Made by a program: the position numbers and the translations under genes | Shown here: one piece after another, positions 1-10,939 of the stretch | Layout: each line of letters opens with the position of its first letter | Numbering within the stretch: the first letter of the stretch is position 1 | Notes under the pieces: model-generated | Told to the model about the DNA's origin: nothing | The model's database searches: none | What the model saw: only the letters and a program-made list of their open reading frames with translations | DNA from: Plotosus lineatus | Taxonomy: Eukaryota > Chordata > Actinopteri > Siluriformes > Plotosidae | Direction of reading: 5' to 3' | NCBI GenBank assembly: GCA_024760905.1 | Contig: CM045731.1 | Location: 19,152,001 to 19,216,000 of the forward strand | Length of the DNA: 64,000 nt

Positions 1-149
1 CTTCCCACAGACGTCCCACTGACGTGCCTTGATACAGCACACTGGGAACAGCCTATTCGCTCAGAGATTTCTTTCTGTGTCTTACCCTCTTGTTTGAGGG
101 TGTCAATGATGGCCTTCTGGAAAGCAGTCAGGTCAGCAGTCTTACCCAT
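1..149 (-). pseudogene. Tc1 transposase N-terminus, partial
   Basis: Reading from 149 leftwards the frame begins MGKTADLTAFQK and runs open to the window edge (about 49 codons), through the paired-like helix-turn-helix segment (ISERIGCSQCAVSRH) that binds the inverted repeats. It matches codon for codon, with few changes, the start of the copy at 32420. The rest of the gene lies outside the window, so its integrity cannot be judged; I class it as a transposon remnant. Confidence 0.8.
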
Positions 150-258
150 GATTGCGGTTTTGAGTAATGAACCAGGCTGGGAGTTTTTAAAAACCTCAGG
201 AATCTTTTGCAGGTGTTTAGAATGAATTTGTTGATTCAGATGATTAGGTTAATAGCTC

Positions 259-524
259 GTTTCCCTCAGTGCAGCTAACTGAGTTATCAAAGGCGGGCCA
301 TGTCTCTCACTGTCTATGGTGTGAGGCATGTAAAAGAACCATTGCTGACTTTCGTAAAGAGTAGCTGCAAAGTTGTCAGCGTGTTTCTGTCCCTTGCTAA
401 AAAGGGTTGTGACAGGAAGGGCATCCGACGTAGAAACCTCTGCCAAATCAAACGTATGAATCAGATGATTCGCTGTGGCGACTCCCGAGTAAAAGGGAAA
501 AAGCTGAAAGGAAGACAGACAGAC
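259..524 (+). repeat. SINE S1r, 5'-truncated, inserted in Tc1
   Basis: Body and tail of the tRNA-headed SINE seen in full at 25949-26299; the tRNA head is missing. The end reads GATTCGCTGTGGCGACTCC followed by (GACA)n. A 13-bp target duplication (246-258, 525-537) shows retrotransposition into the Tc1 TIR. Confidence 0.88.
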
Positions 525-760
525 AGGTTAATAGCTCATTTAGAGTACCATTTCGTGATATGCTAATTTTTTGAGATAGGAATTTTGGGTTTTCATGACC
601 TGTATGCCAAAAATCATCAGTATTAAAACAATAAATGACCTGAAATATTTCAATTGGTGTGTAATGAATCTAAAATATATGAAAGTGTAATTTTTATCAG
701 TACATTACAGAAAATAATGAACTTTATCACAATATGCTAATTTTTTGAGAAGGACTCGTA

Positions 761-1942
761 CATTTTTTTATTTAACCAAATTTACTGAAATGTACCAAAA
801 GCGTTTTCATACGTTTCCTAAAATTGAAAAATCCATTGTTCTTTTTTTCTTTTGTGAAACTGCAATAATGAGAACACTGTTTGACTGAGATTTCTAAAAA
901 CAAGCATGAAAAAAAATTCTATTAAACTACTACTTACATCATACAGCAGCAGAAAACATTTGGAGGAACTTTCCAATGGCCCTCAATGAGATGACGAACA
1001 AACAGCACAATTTATAAATCAAATTATCCTTGTGCTGATCTGAGAAAAGTGAGCACAAAACTAAACTCTATACACAACTGGAGTCATAACAATAGGTTAC
1101 AAGCATCCATAACATTGAAGTCATGCAATCACCAGCCCCAAATCTCAAATTTTATAACAATCATACCGGATACCACAAAACTCACCCCTTCCATAATCAG
1201 GCTTGGGGACAACAGCTATCACGCTGGTTCTTCTCCAAAAGTTTCATGAGATAGTTACCCTGCTTAATCCTGACCTGAACATAGCCACTTTTTATATAAC
1301 TTATCTAACACAATATTAATCAAGCCCTCTGCTGACTGCTCAAAACTCTCACATCAGCACATTTGTTTTTCAGCTGTACTCTGCCCACTAATTTAGTTGA
1401 CAGCTTCTATAGGGACAAATGATGAATGTACTCCAATGTATGTATGACCCAAATGGTAGCTATAGAGAATAAACTCATTGTCTCTGGAATTTTTAAAGAA
1501 TTTACAATAAAAGACACCAGCAAGAATTTAATATGCTTAAATACCTGACAGAAACTACTGAGAGCAGAATTAGAACAAAGAGAGCCAAGATACGTATGCG
1601 GAGATAATACATCTGGAGGGTGGGGGGTGAAATGTCATTCCTTTCAGATCAGAGCCTCCTGGGAGGCAATGCAATAAGACTGCTTCAAGACGGCGTATGG
1701 GGTGGGTTCACAGAAGAGAGAGTGAGAGAGAGAGAGAGAGAGAAAGGATAGATGGCTTTCTGTCTCTCCAAAAATGGAAGATGGATAGAGACAGAAAATA
1801 TGGAGGCATTGATGATCTCTCAGGAATAGGAAGCATTTGTCTGGTACAACAAAGATATGTATCTCCTGTGCCAACACCATATTTCATGTCCAGTTTGAGT
1901 AATCAAAGCCTGTCTGGTTTTGATATTCTAAATATTTTCTTA
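761..1942. other. No gene recognised; contains a (GA)n microsatellite
   Basis: AT-rich unannotated DNA. The only structure seen is the GA tract at about 1717-1745, which creates a spurious Arg-Glu repeat reading frame. Confidence 0.5.
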
Positions 1943-2059
1943 TTCACTCACTCATTTGCCAAACTGCTTGATCCTACTACTAGGGTAACATGCATAACCA
2001 TTCACACTTACACCTAAGGACAATTTGAAACAACCAACTAGGCTAACGTGCATGAATTT
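1943..2059 (-). repeat. L2-type LINE 3' relic, first part
   Basis: Minus-strand L2 3' end (tail pattern CATTTGCCAAACTGCTTGAT and the segment CACCTAAGGACAATTTGAAA common in fish L2 3' regions). It continues at 3283 after a 1.2-kb hAT insertion. Confidence 0.6.
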
Positions 2060-3282
2060 CAGTGGTTGTCAAATAGTTGGCGCATGAGGTGCGATGCTTG
2101 GGGGCACGTGTGTCCCCAGAGAACATGCTTTTTTTTTTTTTTTGCCGTATTAGGATAAAGTGTAATTCTACATCCACTACAGCAGGTGACGGTGACTTCC
2201 TCACTGTCATAGTGTGCACAGAGGCAAAATAAGAAGTGAAGTTAATAAACTCACCATGAAAATTTTTAACAGGGATGGAAAGAGTGGCAGAGAGAGACTG
2301 AGACAGTGAGAGAAATGAAAGTCTCCCGAAAGCCAAGTTGAGGAGGTATGATGAAGCGGATGTAGCACTCGGGTTCACTGTGCTGCGGTGAGAAACGAGG
2401 AAAGACCACTGTGTTTACTGTGTCTGAAAACATTGGCAGTGGACAACATGAACCCAAATAAATTCAGTAGTCACTTCAAGCCATCACACCCCGATCACAT
2501 GATGAGTCGTGTGAGTTTTTTTCAGCGAAAACGTGCCGCGTATTGCCAACAACCATCCCGCTTTGTGAATGATACTTCAGAACACCAGTGAGTTCTGTTA
2601 GCATCAGATAAGGTGGAGTACCAAACTGCTCAGTGTAGAAAACCCCACAGCACAGCAGAAGAACTGATCCTACCTGCAGCAGACATGGTCTCTCGGATGA
2701 CGTCACTGCTGCGAAAATAAATCTAGGTCCCAGTTCAGCATTGAGCAGGAGCTGAGAGTTCAGTATCGTGCTTTAAACACCGGCTTCGAAAAGCTGTGCA
2801 CTGCGAAATGTGCTCATTATAGCCATTAATCTGGACTTAATAATTTTGACAATAGTTGTAGGTTAAAGTGTTTTATATATTGTGCTCCTGAGTTCATATT
2901 GCTGATCAATTTGAATTTATTATTATTTATTGATTTTATTTAATTTTATTTTTCAGTATAAAATGGTTCAAATTGGTCAAAAATGTCGACAGTTTAAATA
3001 AGGATATTTTTTGTTTCAGGCAAATTGATGCACTTTAAATCTTTTTTGTTTAAAGACTAAAAAAATTGTTAAAAAATTATTCTTTGTTGAAAGTTGATCT
3101 ATATTTCGTCGTTTTTTTTTTTGTATTCCATAATGATAAGGATTTATTATGTTAATAAGGATACAGAGTATGCAGAGGATTACTTATAACAATTTTTAGA
3201 CAAATAACACTATTTATATGGGAGGGGGCGAAATGTTTTCCTCTTCCTGGGGGGGGCAACAGAAAATAATTGAGAAGCACTG
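2060..3282 (+). mobile_element. BED-finger hAT element, internally deleted, copy 1
   Basis: Right end is AATTGAGAAGCACTG and left end CAGTGGTTGTCAAATAG, a diverged match to the family TIR CAGTGCTTCTCAATTATTTT seen at 56790 and 52086. The interior has a BED-finger reading frame and an AT-rich 3' region but no catalytic core. A sister copy with the same deletion structure lies at 39478-40797. Instead of an 8-bp hAT target duplication it is bounded by a 48-bp direct repeat (2012-2059 and 3283-3330). Confidence 0.8.
2388..2706 (+). pseudogene. hAT transposase N-terminus with BED zinc finger
   Basis: The frame from 2388 reads RPLCLLCLKT, then HFKPSH: a C-x2-C and H-x4-H pair fitting a BED finger, followed by FFQRKRAAYCQQPSRFV, typical of ZBED5-like hAT transposases. 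A stop at 2589-2591 follows TSEHQ; the homologous reading continues to about 2700 with ASDKVEYQTAQCRKPHS and EELILPAA. The RNase-H-like catalytic domain is absent. Function if it were intact: binding of the element ends. A host-domesticated ZBED gene is unlikely because the second copy at 39.8 kb is equally deleted. Confidence 0.72.
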
Positions 3283-3480
3283 ACCTAAGGACAATTTGAA
3301 ACAGCCAACTAGGCTAACGTGCATGTATTTCGACAGTATGAAGAAACTGTAATGCCCAGAGCAAACCCACAAAAGCACAAGCACAAAGAGAACATGTGAA
3401 TTCCACAGAAAAGCACCAGAGCCCAGGACTCAAACTCAGAACCTTCTTGCTGTGCTAACGGCTGTACTCCCCTAAAACTA
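3283..3480 (-). repeat. L2-type LINE 3' relic, second part
   Basis: Continues the relic of 1943-2059; the first 48 bp (3283-3330) repeat 2012-2059 with two mismatches. Downstream matches include the segment ending ACTCAAACTCAGAACCTTCT. Confidence 0.6.
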
Positions 3481-3865
3481 TTCTGTAACACTCAAACCTT
3501 TAGTTCGGAGTATAAATTTTACATTTTACTGCCTACATTCAGAGGAACACCCCTACCGTTGTCACTTTTCTACATGTTCTATACATCCCTAATGTACACG
3601 CTTGTGGCGAAGGTGGTAAGGACGAGTCTCAAAGGAGAAATCCATCATCGTTTTGGTGACACCAGATCAACTGTGTTGTTACAACAAGGTATTATTGGGA
3701 AGGAAGAAATTTTCCAGTTTGTCTGAAACCATCAACTGTTTATTGATAGATTTTTTTGGATTTTGCTAAGCTGTTTGTGATGACTGACATCTTAAAAGGC
3801 ATCACAAGTTTAGTTCAAGGTAAGAAAGTTCATGTCCGTCTTCCAAGTGGAACATATACAAAGTG
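3481..3865. other. No feature recognised
   Basis: AT-rich DNA without a coding frame, repeat or TIR that I can support. Confidence 0.4.
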
Positions 3866-4213
3866 TGTGACAATTAACCCAGAGATTGCAAGTTCAAATC
3901 CGGGTTACTGCCACAGCCATTAATGATCGGGAGTCTATGGGATCTAACTGGCCAAGCTCTCAAAGAAAGGAAGGGTGATATACGCTCACTTCACTGTCAC
4001 TCTCAGCGATCGCCAGCCAATCATGGTTATCTGTGATCTCATTTGTGCGAGGGGGGTAGTGCTTTCCCTGAGTGCACCGCAGTTCGAAAAGATATGGTGG
4101 CTAGCATTACATGTTATGGAGGGGACGTGTGCATGCTTTCGCGCCTCCCTGGTTGGTAGTGGTCATGTGTGATAGGGAAGGCAATACTTGAGTGGGTATT
4201 GGATACGACTAAA
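3866..4213 (+). repeat. SINE S3 (tRNA-derived), diverged copy
   Basis: Starts with a tRNA-like part carrying a B-box-like GCAAGTTCAAATCCGGG, then a body with GATCGGGAGTCTATGGGA and GTGCACCGCAGTTCGAA, ending near GGTATTGGATACGACTAAAT. The layout resembles a known fish tRNA-SINE pattern; a tail fragment in opposite orientation lies near 50070. Diverged, no target duplication seen. Confidence 0.5.
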
Positions 4214-7074
4214 TTAGAGAGAAAATTGGGGGGTGGGGGGTGATGTCCCTAACCTAGCACATGCACATCATCAAACCTGTATTCTTTTTCATCTGAAGTC
4301 TTTCTGCAGGTTTGCAGCTGCAGCATAAACAGTTTAAAAAGATGAGGTTAGCTGGACTGCTACGTTTTCATGACAGTTACTGCCGGTAGACATGAAGGCT
4401 GTGAAGTATGCAAAGCAGATGCTAACATTTTTTTCAGGCAAATGCATATTTTTGAATCATACTTCCTCCAAAATCCACTTAAATGGTCACAAAATGGCCA
4501 AAGTAATCCCTGCCATAGTCCTTACGTATCAACCAACTATGTGAGACCTATGCTTTAGCCTTCCTACTGTTTGGCTGGCAGATTCTCTCTGATTGCAGTA
4601 CAGTGAAATGTAGGAGGAGGCATTTTAGAATTCATAACACATGAAATCTTATGGCCAATAGGCTGAAACCTCCCCTGTACATAAGCTAATAAAAAGAACC
4701 TGAGGTAACAGCATACTTATTCCCCCCAGAATTGAGTAAGTGATGATTGCGAAAAACATCACCCAGCCTTTTACTGTTTAGTTTTGATGAACCTGTGCAC
4801 ACTGCAGCCTTAGAATCCCGTTCTTGGCCAACACGCAGAGGGAATTCATGTAGTGCCTAATGCAGTGTCCAGATTCTTATTTTAGTCTTACCTTCTAAAG
4901 ATTTAGCAAAGTGTGCATTTTAAGATATATTTCTGCTCAACACGGTTGTAAATAGCGGCTCTTTGAATTTCTATAGCCTTCCTGTTAGCTTAAACCACAC
5001 TGACCATTCTCTTTGGACCTATTTCACCAAGACAAGTTATTTATGCTGTGACTTCATTTGCCCTTCATTTTTGGTTGCTAGAGCTCCTCTTTAAAAGATG
5101 TGGCATGTTAAGACAGCAGCTCTTACTGTGTCTTACATTCACTATGGAAACATAGTTAGACCAAGAGATGACTGACCGTAGCGTTGAACGTCACTGCAGT
5201 CTTACTGCTAAGTCACTCAATCACAATCTCCGATGGAGTGAAAGTGATATGACAAAGAGGAAAAGCAATATAGAAAGAACATGATTTATTTCTTCAAGCT
5301 GAAGAACACTGCAGGTCTCTTTCCCCAAACCTGAGAAGGAATAAGAAAGAAGAGGAACAATATAAAGCCAAAAGCCAGCAGGAAAAGCAGTATGAAAGTT
5401 CCCACTACTACAAATTCAGCGCATGTCCATCATACAAGGCTGAAAGATTGATCTGGAAAATGCTTTCCCAAAATGACATTTGTAGAGAAATATATAATGA
5501 CAACAGTGCTTTGAAAAGCCAGGTGAAGTACACCTCTTTTTTTTTGGCCGCTGCATAATTAACATTCATCTAAATGCATAGGCTGTACAATGTGCCTACC
5601 CAACGAGGGACCGCTGTAGCTCTGCTTGTGCCATCTTTAATAAGCTAGAAAAGGAGAAGGATGGGGGAGGCAACGTTCTGGCAGGTTGCAAACTAGGACA
5701 AGTAGTACGTGCTTCGTAGTGATTAGAAGAAAAAAAAGAAAAGGAAAAAAGAGGGTAAAACATGACCCGGATTCCCTAGTGGTCCTTCAGTCAGCCAAGT
5801 TTCAAAGTCTTCAAAGATATGCGAATTATCCTCACATCTCTTTGGTTTTTCATATCACCAGCATGAAATCGAACAGTTTTTCATATCACCAGCATGAAAT
5901 CGAACAGAAAAGTGACTGTGTTAGGACCCGCTATAAATTAAAATTGATAATCGCAGACCGAGTCATTGTTGTAGGGTGGCCAATATAATGGTCAGACCAC
6001 TTCGCAATGATCTCATGGAAGCCACACACTCCGCATCTATTTGTCCCTTTAGCCCTCTGTCCCAAACATAAGCATCAAAATTATGCTCACAGAAGTATGT
6101 TCATGAAAATACTACATAAAATACAATATGAAAATTCAATGTGCTTGATAACCCCAAACGTTTGGCAGGTGATGATTAGATTAGAGAACGAAATTAGAAT
6201 TACAGATAAGGGAAGCGACTACCAAGATTAGATTCCATCCGAGTCCTGGACTCTCCACAGATATTGTGACAGATAAGTAAGCTGTGTGAAAATAATGAAC
6301 TTGTGTGTATCTGCTCCCTTTTTTTAGCCACCACCAGTGAAAGTAAGCTGAGCAGGAGTTATAGAAATGGGTTTCCTTTGTACCAACTGTTTGCGTGTTA
6401 ACACTGTTAGCTATATAGGGGGCATGGCACTTCATAAAACCTCTGCACAATACAGGCACAAAAAAGATTTATTTCAAACCTTGCAACTTTCTGATCTGAA
6501 ACCAACCAATGACACACATCAAAACCTGTAAACAAGCAAACAGCTAAGACCCAGGTGCTCATGTACTGTTAAAGAATGAGGCGTGGGAGGTTTCTCCTCT
6601 GTTACTGTGGGCAGAAGTTTGTGTTGCTGAGGGGTTAGATTTCCTGTCATGGACCTGATCTTGCTGAAACTCTTTGATGCAATGCACTTGATTTGTTTAG
6701 TTATTTGCACCTTGTTCTAATGCTGTCGCTTCATTCAAAGGAAACACTGTTGTTTAAGGTCAATGTTTTCAAAAGTTTCAGAGGAGATGCACTAATGTTT
6801 TACCTATAAACCATTTTATCCTAACAAAGCATTACTTGAACGTGTCATCACTAATCTATCAGCAACATATTTGGCTGACTGGTGCCAAAATTTTAAAGTG
6901 ATTCTTCTCAATTTTAGTTTTTGCAAAGCTACTAAATATTGTATCAGTTGAGCAGTACTTATACAAGGCAATGTTGAGTCTGTAGACTTATCACTTATGA
7001 ACATTTAACAGTACATTCGACCACAAAAAAACAGACCAGCCCAAGTTTCACATTTTTTGTCAATTGTTTTGGTA
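4214..7074. other. No gene recognised; includes a 31-bp tandem duplication
   Basis: Nothing coding or TE-like could be supported over this 2.9 kb. A perfect two-unit 31-bp tandem repeat occupies 5846-5876 and 5877-5907 (unit contains CATATCACCAGCATGAAATC). The stretch is a candidate for ordinary intron or intergenic DNA. Confidence 0.5.
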
Positions 7075-7221
7075 CTTGAACCTGGTGACCAACCAGGGAC
7101 TTCTTGTGAGGAGTTTGCATGCTCTCCCTGCGCATGTGTGGGATTCTTCTGGTGCTCTGGTGTCCCCCCACAATCCACAGCCATGCAAATTAGGCAAACT
7201 GGCTACTCCAAGTTGTCCGTG
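7075..7221 (+). repeat. L2-type LINE 3' relic, target of the pogo element
   Basis: Plus-strand L2 3' segment (GGAGTTTGCATGCTCTCCC, later CTACTCCAAGTTGTCCGTG). The sequence breaks at the TA at 7222-7223 where the pogo-like element begins. Confidence 0.55.
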
Positions 7222-7447
7222 TAACATATTTTCCAGGCCATAAGGCGCACTTAAAATCCTTTGACATCATCGAAATTGACGGTGCACTTTATAACCCAGT
7301 GCACTTTATGTATTGACGAAGGCATGTGGTGTGCACAGGACCCCAAAATTGCACCAGTTAAAAGACATGCTTACGGGGTGGATTTCATACTGAAGGCTAT
7401 CGGTCACGAAGTAAAACAGAAATAGAGCAGCTGCCATAGAATTCAAT

Positions 7448-8606
7448 ATTAATTAATCGATGGTACAAGAGTGGAGGAAACAAGAAGATGCCCTGCGCCA
7501 AGTAAGTAAGACCAGACAGAGTTTAAGAGGGAACAAAGCAAGATGGTCACTGTTAGAGGATAAAATTGAACAGTGGGTTATTGAACAGAACAGCAAGTAG
7601 AAGCGTTTCTGCAGTCTCTATTTGACTCAAGGCAACAAAGGTAGCATGTGAAATGAAGATAGACGACCTTCAAGTGGCTCCTTCTTGGTGCTTCCATTTT
7701 ATGAAAAAGCATAATGTCTCAACCCGTGCAAGAAGTACCGTCTCACGGCAACTGCTAAAAGACTATGATGAAAAGCTGACTAATTTCCGCACCTACTGCA
7801 AAACAAGATCACTAAAAAGAAGAGCCGTTCAGAACACATCACTAACATGGACGAGGTCCCCCTCAGCTTTGATATCCCTGTGAACCATACTGTCGATAAA
7901 ACTGGGATTAGTATGGTATCTGTACACACCAACAGGAATGAGAAGTCATTCTTCACTGTAGTACTTGGCTGCCAGGCTATTAGTCAGAAACTATCACCCA
8001 TGGTCATTTTTAAACGGAAGACTTTGCCAAAAGAAAAGTTTCCAGACAACGTCATCATGAAGGCGAACATACAGGGCTGGATGGACGAGGAGAAAATGGG
8101 TGAGTGACAGATGTTTGTTAAGAGACCGGGCAGTTTTTTCCACAAAAATCTCCGTCTCTGCTAATCTGCGATTCCATACGTGCTCATCTTACTGGCACTG
8201 TTAGAAACCTGATGAAGCAAACTTGCCATCATTCCGGGTGAATTAATAAAGGAACTCCAACCACTGGATATTGGCATCAACGGGTCACTTAAACTTAAAC
8301 CGCAAGCTGCGTGGGAGCACTAGATGACAGAAGGTGAACACATTCACCAAGACGGGGAGGCAATGTAGGGCGAGTTATGCCACTATCTGCCAGTGGATTG
8401 TGGATGCCTGGGCTAAGATTTCAGTCTCAAGTGTCATCCGAGCTTTCAGCAAGGCAGGAATCATCACTGATCAACCAATTAACAGCTACGAGACTGACTC
8501 GGATAATGACGAGCGGGATCAGGGCACGCTTGATGTTGAAATTGCGCAACCATTAAACATGGACACAGAAGATGAAGAATTTGATGGATTTATGGAAATG
8601 GAATAA
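7448..8606 (+). pseudogene. pogo/Tigger-type transposase pseudogene (DDD)
   Basis: Fragments in order across changing frames: an N-terminal helix-turn-helix part (VQEWRKQEDALRQV, then WSLLEDKIEQWVIEQ); the central part from 7653 (SWCFHFMKKHNVS); the DDE core beginning NMDEVPLSFDIPVN. The three catalytic aspartates are all visible: 7850-7852 (MDEVP), 8170-8172 (LICDSIRAHL) and 8267-8269 (LQPLDIGIN). The C-terminus from about 8340 (FTKTGRQCRASYATICQWIV) ends in an acidic tail DTEDEEFDGF and stop near 8606. Stops and frameshifts, including TGA at 8105-8107, make it inactive. It would cut and paste TIR-ended DNA into TA. A second scrap of the same family is at 41030. Confidence 0.85.
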
Positions 8607-8639
8607 AATGATTTTATTGTTTTGTATTGTTTGTATTGA

Positions 8640-8729
8640 CTGAACACAGAGTTATTAAATGTGTTATTAAGTGTATTAAGTTAGGTGGATGGTATTAAAC
8701 GTATTACCGCAGATGTATTAAATTCATAA
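8640..8729 (+). repeat. TTAAGTGTATTA-type minisatellite, first block
   Basis: Degenerate units such as TTATTAAGTGTATTAAG. Further blocks at 10940-11126, 12420-12470, 12781-12803, 16139-16173 and 16511-16545 appear to be one array split by insertions. Confidence 0.65.
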
Positions 8730-8934
8730 CTGCCAACATTCAGAAAATTGAAATAGTAATAGGGGGTCCAGGGGGATGTGCACCCTGGTCAGGGTCCAGG
8801 GACGAAGTCAAAGCTTTTTAACAAATTAACTATCAGAAAATAAACCTTAAAACTACACCCTTCAAAAAAAAAAAAAAAATTATTCTATTAACTAAGTAAC
8901 ATGCACTAATTTCACATGTAGAATAACAATAATG

Positions 8935-9858
8935 ATGTATGAGAGATGTAAGACAGTGGTGAGGTGTGCTGTCGGTGTGACCGACGAATTCAAGGTGGAG
9001 GTGGGACTGCATCAAGGGTCAGCTCTGAGCCCCTTCTTGTTTGCTATGGTGATGGACAGGCTGACAGACGAGGTGAGACAAGAATCTCCATGGACTATGA
9101 TGTTTGCAGATGACATCGTGATCTGTAGTGAGAGCAGAGAACAAGTGCAGGAAAATCTAGAGAGGTGGAGGTATGCCCTGGAAAGGAGAGGAATGAAGGT
9201 TAGCCTCAGAAAATCAGAATACATGTGTGTGAATGAGAAGGACCCAGGAGGAACGGTGATGTTACAGGGAGCAGAGATAACGAAGGTGGAGGATTTTAAG
9301 TACTTAGGCTCAACAATCCAGAGCAATGGAGAGTGTGGAAAAGAGGTGAAGAAGCGTGTGCAGGCAGGCTGGAATGGTTGGAGAAAAGTATCCGGTGTGA
9401 TGTGCGATAGGAGAGTGTCAGCAAGAATGAAGGGAAAAGTGTACAAGATGGTGGTGAGGCCAGCGATGTTGTATGGCTTAGAAACAGTGGCGCTGAGGAA
9501 AAGGCAGGAGGCAGAGCTGGAGGTAGCGGAGATGAAAATGTTGAGGTTCTCCCTGGGAGTAACGAGGATGGATAGGATCAGAAATGAGTATATCAGAGGG
9601 ACAGCCCACGTAAGATGTTTTGGAGACAAAGTCAGAGAGGCTAGATTGAGATGGTTTGGACATGTACAGAGGAGGGATAGTGAGTATATTGGCAGTAGGA
9701 TGCTGAGGTTGGAACTACCAGGCAGAAGGCCTCGAGGAAGACCGAAGAAGAGATTTATGGATGTGGTGAAGGAAGACATGAAGGTCGTTGGAGTCAGAAA
9801 AGAAGATGCGGAGGACAGGGTGAGGTGGAGGCGGATGATTTGCTGTGGCGACCCCTGA
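8935..9858 (+). CDS. RTE LINE reverse transcriptase, C-terminal part (uninterrupted)
   Basis: About 308 codons run without a stop from the truncation point to the natural TGA. The upstream ATG at 8932 belongs to the target duplication, so the frame start is an accident of insertion. Visible: GLHQGSALSPFLF (RT palm), the catalytic box FADD at 9103-9114, ERRGMKVSLRKSEYMCVNE, DFKYLGSTIQSNGE, thumb and C-terminal part RLRWFGHVQRRDSEYIG and a basic GRRPRGRPKKRF stretch. The family resembles RTE elements of fish. The endonuclease and RT fingers are missing, so the copy cannot self-mobilise. Lack of stops together with the perfect duplication suggests a fairly young insertion. Confidence 0.88.
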   Translation: MYERCKTVVRCAVGVTDEFKVEVGLHQGSALSPFLFAMVMDRLTDEVRQESPWTMMFADDIVICSESREQVQENLERWRYALERRGMKVSLRKSEYMCVNEKDPGGTVMLQGAEITKVEDFKYLGSTIQSNGECGKEVKKRVQAGWNGWRKVSGVMCDRRVSARMKGKVYKMVVRPAMLYGLETVALRKRQEAELEVAEMKMLRFSLGVTRMDRIRNEYIRGTAHVRCFGDKVREARLRWFGHVQRRDSEYIGSRMLRLELPGRRPRGRPKKRFMDVVKEDMKVVGVRKEDAEDRVRWRRMICCGDP

Positions 9859-9896
9859 AGGGAGCAGCCGAAAGTAAAAGAAGAAGAAGAAGAAGA
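8935..9896 (+). mobile_element. RTE-clade LINE, 5'-truncated, with target duplication
   Basis: Bounded by a perfect 15-bp duplication AGAATAACAATAATG (8920-8934 and 9897-9911). It begins inside the reverse transcriptase and ends with GATTTGCTGTGGCGACCCCT, AGGGAGCAGCCGAAAG and an (AAG)n tail, which replaces poly(A). Truncation and duplication are the standard signs of target-primed reverse transcription. Other copies: 48565-49798, 33843-33973, 61450-61699. Confidence 0.93.
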
Positions 9897-10122
9897 AGAA
9901 TAACAATAATGTCCAACATGAGCATTGAGGAAATAAAATGAATATTTAACAAAGATTTGGGCAGGAACACCAACATAAAAATAATCTCTTATTTAACTAT
10001 ATAGGAGTGAGTGAGTGAATTACTGCTTAATGCTGCTTGGGCAATAGTTTTAAGTATATACAGTACATAGAAAACAGTTCACTCGTTATTGCAGCACCGT
10101 CATAATACGTGATCACAATAGG

Positions 10123-10572
10123 CTACAACTTGGCATTTGAGCCACTACTAACATCTGTTGCGATGGAAAACGGGCTGTTTTTCATGGCATCAATCATAGT
10201 TTTCCTCCCATCACTGGCCATTTCATGAATTATACTAGTTGTTTTTGTCCTAGCACATGAAAAATTCTTTACTTCGTCCGAATTTGGAAATGCTTTCCTT
10301 AACAAGGGTCCGGCATGGCTCGCAACAGCGACAGGGATATAGTGTTCAACAAAAAAAAAAAAAAATGAAGCAAAGAAACATTCAGCCCTTATTGTTGACA
10401 GTTCATTTGTAGTTGCAACCCACTTGATTAATTTTGAAGTTTTAGCAACATTCGCCACACTTTCATTGTGCACAGACATTTTCGCATGAGTGACAATGTC
10501 TGACCGACCACCATGGCTAATTGATACATCACGCCAACATGGATTGAAAAAGGCAAAATATTCACCCTTCAT
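10123..10572 (-). pseudogene. hAT transposase N-terminal fragment
   Basis: The 149-codon minus-strand frame reads FNPCWRDVSISHGGRSDIVTH, a zinc-finger-like start common in hAT transposases, then RAECFFASFFF, IPVAVASHAGPLLRKAFP and FSIATDVSSGSNAKL, which approaches the first catalytic Asp region of the RNase-H fold. A stretch of phenylalanines comes from a poly(A) tract at 10350-10364. Beyond NAKL the reading is lost, so the catalytic and dimerisation domains are deleted. It belongs to the element with CTGCCAACA ends (8730-10928). Confidence 0.7.
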
Positions 10573-10939
10573 TGACTTTGAAATGAATGGGAATTCTTCT
10601 CCATAGGAATCCTTATAGCACTGTCCCTCCCCTTGGCCGGCATGTTTAGTTCATAGTCATGCTTCATTCCTGCACCATCGATGAGATCACCATTTCTCCA
10701 TGTCATACAGACAAACTATCTAACAGCGTCTCTGATTGGCTAAGCGCGGCCAGACATCAGGCAATAGCCAATGAAATTTAGCGTACGATCTGCTTTCACA
10801 GGCCAGGGCGGTGTTGTGTCAAAAGTAACCCGGGCAGTGACCGAATTTTAAAATGACTTGTAAATTCGTATTATCGTAATTAACATCAGAAATCGTAATG
10901 AATACGATTTTTTCATAAATGTTGGCAGCTATGTAAGTG

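Larger units (their letters stand above)
1..758 (-). mobile_element. Tc1-like transposon copy 1, cut by window edge and split by a SINE
   Basis: Positions 1-258 and 525-758 are the 5' part and one terminal inverted repeat of the same Tc1 family found complete at 32098-33590. The TIR carries the characteristic TTTTTTGAGAAGGAC end and finishes at about 758 with TA behind it. The SINE S1r at 259-524 sits inside it, bounded by a 13-bp duplication (AGGTTAATAGCTC at 246-258 and 525-537), so the SINE is the younger insertion. Orientation is minus, with the transposase start at 149. Confidence 0.9.
8730..10928 (-). mobile_element. hAT-like transposon inserted in the pogo minisatellite
   Basis: Ends CTGCCAACATTCAG (left) and AAATGTTGGCAG (right) are inverted repeats. 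It carries an hAT-type transposase fragment on the minus strand (10123-10572) and an RTE LINE (8935-9896) inside. An 8-bp target duplication is not clear (ATTCATAA versus CTATGTAA), so the exact ends are tentative. Confidence 0.6.

Noticed and set aside
9012..9779. 255-codon minus-strand frame
   Set aside because: It is the antisense shadow of the RTE reverse transcriptase on the plus strand.
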